The notes below the pieces were generated by a model that was given only the letters and a program-made list of their open reading frames with translations, was not told the DNA's origin and ran no database searches. A stretch of DNA of 64,000 bases from positions 150,470,857-150,534,856 of the forward strand of contig NC_069657.1 in NCBI RefSeq assembly GCF_027244095.1, given 5' to 3'. Shown here in pieces: positions 43,627-55,600 of the stretch; the stretch's first letter is position 1, and each line of letters opens with the position of its first letter. A program made the position numbers and the translations under genes. This DNA comes from Hemicordylus capensis (taxonomy: Eukaryota > Chordata > Lepidosauria > Squamata > Cordylidae).

Positions 43627-46600
43627 ATGTTACAGTTATGAGATGAGCTTCTCCAGTCATTGGCTTACATCTAGATTAAGTTACTCATTAATCCTCCCAC
43701 TGAAATTAATTCAATGGAAGTACTCAGTGTTAATTTTAGGAAGCCTGTCAGTCAGGCTGAGGGGAGGAGTATACTGAGCTTCAGCATGTACCCAGCCAAT
43801 CAAGAGCAGAGGAGGATGGCCTTCACCTCCCTCCCTCTGCTTTTGCAGTGAACACATAGGCTTCAAGCCAGGAACCCTCAGATGCTGGGGAACAAATAGC
43901 GTGGCTGCAGTTTGGGGAGACAGGAGGGCTCTGGGTATGAGAGATGTAATAGGCTCCCCTGGAGCCCTTCAAGTACCCCTTGTTGGGAACCCCTGGTATA
44001 GACATTACTGCTCTAAATGGCCCAGGGTGTCTGACTCAGCATAAGGCTGAAAGAGCAGAGAAGGCCCTACCCCAGTTTCCAGCAGATCTTCTAGGATGCG
44101 TAGCAGGGGCGTAGCAAGGCTGGGACAAAGTAAAGATGGGCCCATTCCATCCCCTCCACTTTCTTTTTCAGATAGCTATAAGGGGGAAAGCATAGAGCAA
44201 GATTTTACTCAGCCACCAGCCTTCCATCCCTCAGGAGTGGAGTCCATTGGTCTCTCCTTGTTCAATTATAGAGACACCCCGGTAGGTAGATGGCAACTTT
44301 GCTACTAGCAAGAGTATGCAGGAGCTTTGTCAGACCTGCCCAATTTGCTTCTCCTGCACAGCTGGCAAATTTTGTAAAAGGGGCACCAATTCACCATGAC
44401 CTGACTAGGAGCCTGAAGTCTTACTGGGTAAGAGCATCATTCTGTTTAAATGTGTTATTGTTATACAAATGTCCTTTGTCATCACAGGTTGAAGACCTCA
44501 ACATGGAGAATGTCAAACTGCTTCTACAAATTGATAATGCCAGACTGGCAGTTGATGACTTCAAGCATAAGTATGTTGTTTTGCTTGCAACCCTGTTGCA
44601 GTTTGCTGCACCATAAACGTGTGTCTCGGGATTATACAATATACCATGCCCAGTCAGAGAAGATATGAAACCACCAGAATCTCTGGGTGCAAACATCTCG
44701 TTCCATATGCTGAATAAGGATTAAAACTAAAAATTTATGCTGGGGATCATTAGGAAGGGGATTGAAAATAAATGCTGGGGATCATTAGGAAGGGGATTGA
44801 AAATAAAACAGCTAATATTATAATGCCCTTATACAAAACGATGGTGCGGCCACACCTGGAGTACTGCATACAATTCTGGTCACCACATCTAATAAAGGAC
44901 ATTGTAGAACTGGAAAAAGTGCAGAAGAGGGCAACCAAGATGATCAGGGGCCTAGAGCACCTTTCTTATGAGGCAAGGCTACAACACCTGGGGCTTTTTA
45001 GTTTAGAAAAAAAGACAACTGCGGGGAGACATGATAGAGGTCTATAAAATCATGCATGGAGTGGACAAAGTGGATAGAGAGAAATTCTCCCTCTCACACA
45101 ACACTAGAACCAGGGGTCATCCCATGAAATTGACTACCAAAATTTATTACTAAAATCTAGGACCAACAAATGGAAATACTTTTTCACACAACGCATAACT
45201 TGTGGAATTCTCTGCCACGAGATGTGGTGACAGCCAACAACCTAGATGGCTTTAAGATGGGTTTGGATAACTTTATGGAGGAGAGGTCTGTCATCGACTA
45301 CTATTTGAAGGGCTGAAGACCACCTCCACTGAGTACCAGTAGCAGGGGAGTGACAGCAGGAGAGAGGGCATGCCCTCAACTCCTGCCTGTGGCTTCCAGC
45401 AGCATCTGGTGGGCCACTGTGCGAAACAGGATGCTGGACTAGATTGGCCTTGGGCCTGATCCAGCATGGCTGTTCTTATGTTCTTATCAATTTTTTTAAA
45501 AATGTATTCTACTTTTCAATGAGGATTTATACCAAGCTTATTCACTTTCTGAATTCTGCCCTGAACTTATTGAGCCCAGATCTTAAATTCCTGAAAATTC
45601 CAGCATTTATTTATTTATTTATGCATTCATGCTTCTAACCCCTATAATTATGTTGTAGTCAAAAAGCATCGATCTTTTGGAGTGGCATCTCTGTATTCTG
45701 CATGGCTACCTATCACCGTTCCTCACTATCCCCATTCACACCTTCCTATTCTAAAACTTGTTCTGCACTTCATTGGCACCTTCGGCATCTTCCCTCCTTG
45801 GGCTAATAGTACGGGTGAGGGGCATTTTCATATGAGGGAAACAGCTTAAATATGCTTCTCTGTGCTTTAGTCTCAATCCTGATTATGTGTCTTCCCACCT
45901 CCCCATGCCCCCCGGCATGGCTGCTATTTAAGTATAAAATGAAAAATCATGCAAAGCTGTTCATTTAATACAACATGTGACTTGGCCATTAGCCATCTCT
46001 CTCTCTCTTTGCCACAATACTGCTAAAGAATACTAAAGAAATGCAAAATAGATGTGAGGTTCTTTTTAGATCTTTAAGATATAAAGCATGTTTTTGTTGC
46101 TGTGCATTAATTATTTAGATCGTACATTTGAGTTATCTTGGCACAGAATTTGATTTTGTTTGGGTGCTGTTTATGAACAAGCCTGGTTTTAGTGTTTAAA
46201 GACTCACTCCCATTAAGTAGATCTTGGTAGAAAGTATTCCCGCTTTAGAAAGGGAGAATTTGGAGAGAGACTGATTATTCCCACCCCACCAAGGCCTTCC
46301 AGTCTATAGCTGACTTGAAGCCTGAAGGCCAAGTGTTCAGGCCCAACACTTTATCCTGTGGGTTACAGCAGCTAATCCAATAAGCCAAAGTGGTTAGTTT
46401 GACATTAATTGAACTAAACAAATTCATACTTCAGTCGAGTCAGCATGTAGACAAGTGTTTAGACATAGAGACTGCAAATGAAAGAATCACTAAATGGAAA
46501 CTACTGATGGCAAACCACAGTTATGTCTAAACCTAATTCAACAAGGCTGGCCTGTTTTCATTTCCACCACTTGGCCCAAATATCTCCAACAAACACGAAT

Positions 46601-49600
46601 GCTTGCTTTTCCTTTTATACTGTAGTGTGCATCGCTCCTAGTATCTCAGGCCTAGTTCTCCATGAAGCAGTAAACCTGTGACTGAGCTGTACCATTTCTG
46701 ATTGCAAGCAAAGACTCGTATGGCTGAATACGTCTCCACACAAAAATTATCTTCACATAGAAAACTAGCAGAGTCAAAGAAAAGGGTTCTAGACTAGCCC
46801 TACCCCAAACATACTAGTTTTCCGACTGAAGGGCACTTTTATTTATGGAAGAGCATTCAATCAAGTGAGTCTCTCGTCCCCTCCTTCTTGCCAGTAGTTT
46901 GCAGTGATGCCATCCTGACATAGGCCAACTCCCTCAGCAAGAACTAGGCCTTGAGGTATATAAGCTCCCATATGAACGTTCTTATATCCTGCCGTCACTG
47001 GGAACGGCTCTGTTGCAAGTTTGAGGTCAAACTCATGTAAAGGTGGAGCCTCCCAAGAGCAGCACACAAAGGCTTGGTCTACTGGAGTATTTGGTGAAAA
47101 CATTTCTCTTCCCCTGGGCTTTGGGGAACTGTTGAGCTATCTGTTGTTTTTATATGGGTGGATATTTTGGTAATTGTGTTTAGGACTATGGTTGGTTTTA
47201 TATTTGTTGGGTAATAAAGCTGTTTTATTTTGTAAACAAGCCAGATGGTGGGATAGGAATTGAAAAAGTAAAACAAACATCCATTTGAACCATGTTATGT
47301 GTGAGAAGCTGATGGATCTTTAAACGAACAAACTGGAAGGGGCAATTCAGAAAGACTCAAGAGCCCTCTTGAGATATTATGAAATGTAAGCGTAAGCGCC
47401 ACTCGTGAGGGGGAAGGCAGGTCTCAGTTGCAATCGGATCAACAGCCATCATGCTTACAGCGGAGACCCATTAGACAAACAGTGCTGCAAGTGTAGTCAT
47501 TGGGCAAGGGTGTGTGGTGGGGTGGGACTTCCTCCCTGCTTTCCCGCTCTGGAGTGGTGCTCACACTTATTTATTTATTACATTTATGTACCACCTCATA
47601 CACATGCCTCAAAGCGGTATGCAAATAAACCATAAAATTAGAATTAAAACCAAACATTAAAACAGTTTAGGTTTAAAAAAAAATTAAAATGGTTAAAAGG
47701 AACCAATCAAATAAGAATAAAAGCAACCATAAAAACCAACTTACAGCTGATAGAAGGCTTGATGGAACAAATGCATCTTGGGTGTTCTTTTAAGACCTGC
47801 TAGAGATGAGGAACTGCCACCTTAGGTGGCACAGTGGGGAAATACTTGACTAACAAGCAGAAGGTTGCCGGTTTGAATCCCCGCTGGTACTATATTGGTC
47901 AGCAGTGATATAGGAAGATGCTGAAAGGCATCATCGCATACTATGCAGGAGGAGGAGGCAATGGTAAACTCCTGTATTCTACCAAAAGAAAACCACAGGG
48001 ATCTGTGGGTGGCAGGAGTCGAAATCGACTTGACGGCACACTTTACCTTTAGAGATGGGGAAGCTCTTCCAACAGGGAGTTCATTCCAGAGCTTTGGGGC
48101 AGCTATAGTAAAGGCCCAACCCTGAGCCACCACCCGATGAGTTGGGGGCAGCTGCAGTTGGACCTCTTCTAAAGATCCTAAGAAGTGGTAGGGGTCCTGA
48201 AGCAGAAGGCGTTCTCTTAAATACTCTGGGCTCAAGCCATTTATGCCACTTATGCTTTATAATGTCTGAAGAAGGCTAAGCAGTTGTTCCTGAATTGTAA
48301 AGAGACGTGCCTACTTCTACCTGAATGCGTACAGTGAGCTGCATGTATGGTTTGTATCTGGCTATGTGCAGCTGAGCATAAAAAATAAAGAGAGAAGTTT
48401 CCCCTGAGACATTAACTCCCCTTTCCAGACATATCTTTTTAACCCTGCACCTTGAGTTTTCATCTACTCTGTCCTCCGTTTCTTTCAGGCTGGAAGCAGA
48501 ACAGGCTGTGTGTGACAGCGTGCAAAAGGATACCCATGGGCTGCGCAAAATGATAGATGACACCAGCTTTCTACGCTTGAAGCTGGAAGGGGACCTGGAG
48601 TCTCTCAGAGAGGAGCTGGCCCACTTACGGAAAAGTCACAAGGAGGTAATGGGCACAGTGAGAACCTTTATGTTTTTCCTATATCTTACATAAGATCTAT
48701 TTGAAGATCTATGCTCAGGCAATACGTGTGGCAAAGAAGCGATTCTTTTCTGCCTGTATTGCATCCGCAAGTTCATGTCCGGCAGAGTTGTTCAGGGTTG
48801 TGAGAAGGCTGGTATGTGCCCTTCCTCCCTTGAATCAGAATCTGGAAACCATTGATTACCTGCTGTGACATGTTTAATGAATTCTTTGTGGAAAAATATT
48901 TTGTATTCAGGCCGACTTAGACTACACAATTACTTCAGTGTCTGATGTGGAGGTGTCCAGTGACTCCTCTTGTGTGATTTGGTTGGGTCAGTTCCAGTTT
49001 GTGACTCCTGAGGATGTGGATGAGTTGCTTGGAACGGTATGGCCTACCACCTGTTTTCTTGACCCTTGCCCAGCATCTCTTATACTGTCTGGCAGGGGGG
49101 TTGTTGTAGAAGGCCTGGTAGAGATTATAAATGCGTCTCTGAGGGAAGGCAGGATGCCTCCTTGTCTTAAGGAGGCAATTATTAGACCATTTCTGAAGAA
49201 GCCTACCTTGGATTCCTCAGAGCTGAGCAACTACAGGCCTGTCTCCAACCTTCCATGGCTGGGCAAGGTAATTGAGAGGGTGGTGGCCTCCCAGCTCCAG
49301 ACAGTCTTGGAGGAAACTGATTATCTAGACCCATTTCAGACTGGCTTTCGGGCTAGCTATGGGGTGGAGACTGCCTTGGTCAGCCTGATGGATGATCTCC
49401 AATTGGGAATTGACAGAGGAAGTGTGACTCCGTTGGTCCTTTTGGACCTCTCGGTGGCTTTCGATACTATCAACCATAGTATCCTTCTGGAGTGCCTGAG
49501 GGGGTTGGGAGTGGTTCCGCTCCTACCTCTCGGGCAGGTTCCAGATGGTGTCCCTTGCAGACTGTTCTACAAAATCTGAACATTTGTGTGGTGTCCCTCA

Positions 49601-52600
49601 GGGCTCCGTATTGTCTCCGATGTTATTTAACAGCTACATGAAGCTGCTGGGAGAGATCATCGGGAGATTTGGTGCAGGGTGTTATCAGTATGCTGATGAC
49701 ACCCAAATCTATTTCTCCATGTCAACATCATCGGGAGAGGGCATAACCTCCCTAAATGCCTGCCTGGAGGTGGTGATGGGCTGGATGAAGGATAACAAAC
49801 TAAGACTGAATCCAGATAAGATGGAGGTACTCATTGTGCGGGGTTGAAACTCGGGAGATGAGTTTGATCTGCCTGTTCTGGATGGGGTCACACTTCCCCT
49901 GAAGGAACAGGTACTCAGTCTGGAGGTGCTTCTGGATCCAAGCCTCTCCCTGGTGTGTCAGGTTGAGGCAGTGGCCAGAAGTGCCTTCTATCAGCTTTGG
50001 CTGATATGTCAGCTGTGTCCATTTCTTGAGATAAACTACCTCAGGACAATGGTTCATATGCTGGTAACTTCCAGACTGGATTACTGCAATGCGCTCTACA
50101 TGGGGCTGCCCTTGTATGTAGTCCAGAAACTACAGTTGGTCCAGAATGTGCCAGCCAGGTTGGTCTCTGAGTTATCTCAGAGAGATCATGTTACTCCTGT
50201 ATTGAAAGAGCTACACTGGCTGCCAATACGTTTCCGGGCAAATACAAGGTGCTGGTTATAACGTATAAAGCCCTAAACTGTTTGTGCCCTGGGGATTTAA
50301 GAGAACGTCGTTTTCATTATGAACCCCACCACCCATTGAGATCATCAGGAGAGGTCCATCCACAGTTGCCACCAGCTCGTCTGGTGACCACTCGGACGGG
50401 CCTTCTCCGCTGCTGCCCCGAAGCTTTGGAATGTGCTCCCCGCTGAAATAAGAGTCTCCCAATCTCTGACAATTTTTAAAAAGTCTTTAAAGACACATTT
50501 GTTCACCCAGGATTTTAATTAAAGAGTATTTTAATAGTTTTAACATTGTTTTGAAATATTTTAAAAATTTTCAGTTGTAATGTGTCAATCTTTTCTGTTA
50601 TCATTTATTTTGTTTTAATTAATGTTTTATCTTTTCTCTCATTTATTCTGTTTAACTAATGTTTTAACCTCTATGTTGTAAACCGCCCAGAGACATGAGT
50701 TTGGGCAATACAGAAATATGTTAACTAGTCAGTCAGTCAGTCAAGTTTATTTACGGTCAAAGACCAAAAGTTAGATAGACAGATAGATAGACAAGCAAGC
50801 AAGCCAGCCCACAAATGTGGTACCTGGTGCAGGCTTTAGAATCAAGAGCTTTGGATGCCACCTTTAAGAAAAATATTTTTCTAAACTTAATGGAAAGAGT
50901 TTGAGATAAATTTGTGGGCAGTGCTGGAAGGTTCAGAAGTGGAAGGGGGACTTGTTTTTAATTCTGCAAACAGCTTTCTGCCTGCCCATGGTGTCTGCTT
51001 CATGCTCTTCTGCTCCCGCCATCCCTGCTTGTCCATAGATACTATCGCTCTTTCTACTAATCCAATCCTTAGCAGAAATGGCCCATTCTTGATTGCACTT
51101 CCTCCACTTCTTTCTGACTGTCAGTTAGCCAAAGCTTCTATATACTTCCTCAGCGTTTTTCCCCCCATAAGAAAGCTTCAAGCCATGATGTGACTAGCTA
51201 GGGACTCCAGTATCCTAAGTTCATCCTGGCAAACTGAAGAGAAGCAGTGCCTGGAATACTACTTCATGTAGATTCAGTTAACTTCAGTGGTCCATACTGC
51301 TTGTGTAAAGTCCAATGTAACAATTTAGATCTTAGTAATACAGCTTTTTCTCACATATCTGGGGTACTCGACTTCCTTAAACTGAATTAGAGCAGTTAAA
51401 TCTCAGCATGACTAAGTGAAAAGCAACCCTTTTGTACTTTTTCTTTCAATGTTGTGTTATAATAAAATCTCACCTATTTCCTATGTAACTACTCATGCGA
51501 GAAGATTTAAGAAGCTGGAAACTTGAGACTGAAAACTGGAATCTGGACATGGGACAGTCCAAATTAACACCCACCCCAAGTGCAGTAATGCTTCCTTTGT
51601 TTTCTCCTGATTAGTTTGATTTCAGGCCCTACATTTCCTGGTTACAAAATCTGGATTTGGGGGGCACAGAAAATATACAGTCCTTTATGCTCTCTCTATG
51701 CAGAGTTTTCTGGTTTTTCAGTTTTAAACAGACCTGTCTCATTTGATGTTCTTTTATCTCGTAATTCTCATGAGGATTGAACTTTTTGTTGTTGAAAGTA
51801 AAATATTGCAGGTAGTTTGCTGTATTAAAGGGTTACAGCAATGCAAATTTCTAGATGCTCTCTGTGCACACTTTCATGTGAAACATCTGGCTGTTGTCAT
51901 TGCCTGAGGCAGGATACTGAACTACATGGACTTTTTGCTCTAATCTAGCAAATAGATTTCAGGAAGATTTGTTTGTACTAGGAGGCGGCTTGCCCAGAGC
52001 TTCTGTTTTGGCCACCTTAACCTCTGCAAGGTGACAGGTGATCTCTTTTCTGCTGCCTGCAGGAAGTGGAGGCTCTTAATGCCTTGATCGCCAAGTCTGA
52101 TGTTACAGTGCAGGTGGATAATCCACAGAAGCATGACCTGAGTGAGAGTATTGCTGGGATACGCAACCAGTATGAGCAAGTGGCTGAGCAGAACCGTGCC
52201 GATGCTGAGAACTGGTACAAAACCAAGGTGAGGAAAGGAGGGAGCCAGGAAAAGGGGTGTGGCAGACTCCACCCCCTCTCCCTTTCTCCTCCATGCTGTT
52301 GTTTTTCATGTTTGCAGTTTGACTCCATGTCCCAAGAAGCCAATGTGAACACCCAAGCATTGGAGGAAGCCAAAAGTGAGTTAACAGACCTTCGGCGGCA
52401 GTTGCAGAGCCTGGAGATTGAACGGCAGTCTCTCCAGAAAGTGGTAAGGAGGTTCTCTCTCTTCAACTCCCATTAGAGGCAATGAGTGCCACTTTTGTGC
52501 AGCTTTCCTGGCAGCAGAGGGTTTTTCTTTCTTGAACAGCAACAAACTAGAGGGATATAAAATATTACAAAGGGATATAAAACCACCTAGAGCTTATCTT

Positions 52601-55600
52601 TTAGAGAAGGGATGAGTATGCTGGTCTTGGACCGTAATAAAGATGATTGATTGATTAGGGATGAGTCTTTTTATGCATCCATGACCTCACTTTCAGAAAA
52701 TAAATTTTGGGACAACCTATAGCACCTACCTTATTTTCAGGCAGGGTTGGGTGCATTGTGTTCTCCGCACATTGGTTGGGGTCCTGAAGAAGGACTGCAA
52801 AGTTGCTGCATCACATACTTTCAGACCCTGCTCTGAGACACTCCTTATCCCAGGATTCTCATGGGGGTGATAGGAGTTGTAGGTTGACAGCTTCTCAGAA
52901 CTCATGGTTGAGAACCCCTACATGACAAGTAGCATGGGCAGCAACTCCTTCCTCTACTACACCATTATTTAAGGAACATGGCCTCCTTTGCATCTGATTA
53001 TCCTGGTGAACAGAAACAATTTGACATTGCCATCTGTTTTAATGCAACTGAATGTAAACTCAAGCTATGATCGAGAGAGAAAATTATTTAATGATGGCAA
53101 AAAGCAGTGGCTGGGATTTTGATAGATACTTTGGTTTATAGTTACTTGGGCTGGCCCAGCAACAATGTTGACTTAAAAAAACAAAACAATTTCTTAAAAG
53201 AAACTGCTTTGGAGCTCTGCTCAGATCTAAAAGCAATTTGCCACGAGGCATTTGTGTGTTGGGGGAAGTAGGATACTGTTAAAAAAACCCAAAACCTAAA
53301 GTCTTTTTGGGCTCATGGAATTAATGTCATGGGTCTCTGGATCCTGTCCAACATTTGCTGATTATTTGTTAGTCACTCAATGCCACATCAAATAAATGCA
53401 ACTTCAATGTGATGTCTGAAATGCTGTACAACTCAGTGAACCCAAGTCAATTTCTATACTGCAAAGTGCAGGATCTTTCCATCACATCCCTACCATTTAA
53501 AAGTGGGGAATGTTACTCCTCTGCCACGAAAATTATGGTGTCTAGTCTTGTTCATTACATAAATACAAACTGTTCTCCAATACAGGTTGACACTCTGGAT
53601 AATACCTTGAAGAACATAGGAGAGCACTATCGCAGTGACATGGCCAGCCTTAACCATGTCATTACCAAGTTGCAAGATGACCTAACAGCTTGTCGGGCTG
53701 ACCTGGAGAGGCAGGCCCGAGACTATGAAGCACTTCTGGACCTCAAGACTAAGCTAGAGAATGAGATTGAACACTATCGCAGCCTGATTGAGGGTGCAAC
53801 GGACAGGTAATAAGGGGTCATGCTGCCTATTTGCCCTATTTAGGCACCAGCCTATTGTGGAGAGTTGTATGTTCCCGAGTTATTCTAAATATAATGTGGC
53901 AGCAGACTTTGCTTTGCCACCAAGTGTGCACTCAATAGGAAGCTACAGCCAGTCCTGGCTCTCTGATGAGCTTACCTGTATTATACACATTGCTAAACAT
54001 ATTTCTCATTTGCATTTATATTTGTAGGTGTACACTTGAAAAATGCAAATCTTGTCATCCCTGGAGACATAGCTTGTTACCTTTGTTAGCTGCCTGGCTA
54101 TACCTATGAGACCATTTTCCTATCAGTGCATGTATCTGGAAATATTTAACTTGTCTTCTAGTAACAACAATGCTGCTAAGAACAAGGTGCTGTTTCCCCC
54201 TTGGAAATGCATCTGAGGCAGGATGTTTGGGCATAGCAAAATGTTGCAGGGTTAATTCTAGCCCCCTTTCATTAGTCATTGCTTGCTGTTCTTCCCTGGG
54301 TGAGGACATCATTGTTAAGCACAACACCGTGCCCCTTCTAATACCCAAGCGTCTTACAGGCATTTGCTCCCTGAAACCCTATGATAAGGTCCTTTTAAAG
54401 CAACCAGTGGCGCCCTCCATCCGTTTCGTTTGGTCGAGCAGCAAGCACACATGCATCAAGTCCTCTGGTATCCACCAACGATTCAAGATTTTTTACATCT
54501 CCCCTATCCACGGCAACAATGGCTCAATACTATTTCAAGCATTGAGCCCTTTTCAGCTTAGTATGACCATATTTTTTAACAAAATGCAGAAGCGGTTGCA
54601 TCACTGCAATCCCAGTTCCTGCAGTTGTCAGGGCAAAGGAACAGGGCAGGGGGTGCAGCAGCTGTATGCTTTCCTGTATCTCTCAAAGGGATAGCATGGG
54701 ATCTCTGAATCCTTCTACTCATCCAAACCAGGTTTCACAAACCAACATATACATGAACATAGGAAGCGGCTTTAGGCCAAGACAGACCATAGGTCCATCT
54801 AGCTCATTGTCTATCCAGACTGGCAGCAGCTTCTCCAAGGTTACAGGCAGGGGTCTCTCTCAGCCCTATCTTAGAGATGACGGGAGAGGACTTGTAGCCT
54901 TCTGCATGTATGCAAGCAGATGCTCTTCCCAGAGTGGCCCCACCCCCTGAGGGGAATATCTTAACAGTGCTCACATGTAGTCTCCCATTCAAATGCAAAC
55001 CAGGGTGGACCTTGCTTAGCAAAGGGGACAATTCATGCTTATTCCCTTGTCTACCACATGACCAGCTCTCCTCCCATGGTGTAGAGCTACAACCAACATA
55101 TGGTTGAACTAGTTTGACCCGAGGTTGGGTTGTTGTTTTTTGTCCGAGTGGCCAACTCAACCATGTTCCAGCTTGTTTTGACAAGAGGGTCTTGGACATA
55201 GCCCTTGAGGAGGATTTTGTGTCTTTGTGCTACATAAGAGAAGTAGCTTCTAGTGGGATTTGCTCTTGTTACTGGAGCAGTCTGATGGGGGTGGGTGGGA
55301 AGCTGAAGAAAAGGTGACCATTTATTTTTGAAGCCATTCCAAAAGCTACAACAGCCCTTACAGCTCTGTTGTGTCAAGCCAGGAATGATAGAGCAGACAG
55401 AACGCTCACTCACCAAGATCCTTGAGTAACACACTGACATCTCGGCTGCAGACTCCAAAGAAAGGGTAGCAGATAGGAGCTGTGGCTGCAGCAGCTGCTG
55501 TGCTACAGGTGTAAACAAATCTGTAGCAGGAAGCATTCCTGGTAAGCAAATTGTCCTAGGGCAGAGTGCATAAACACCTGGCATGTTTTGTATTTTCAGA

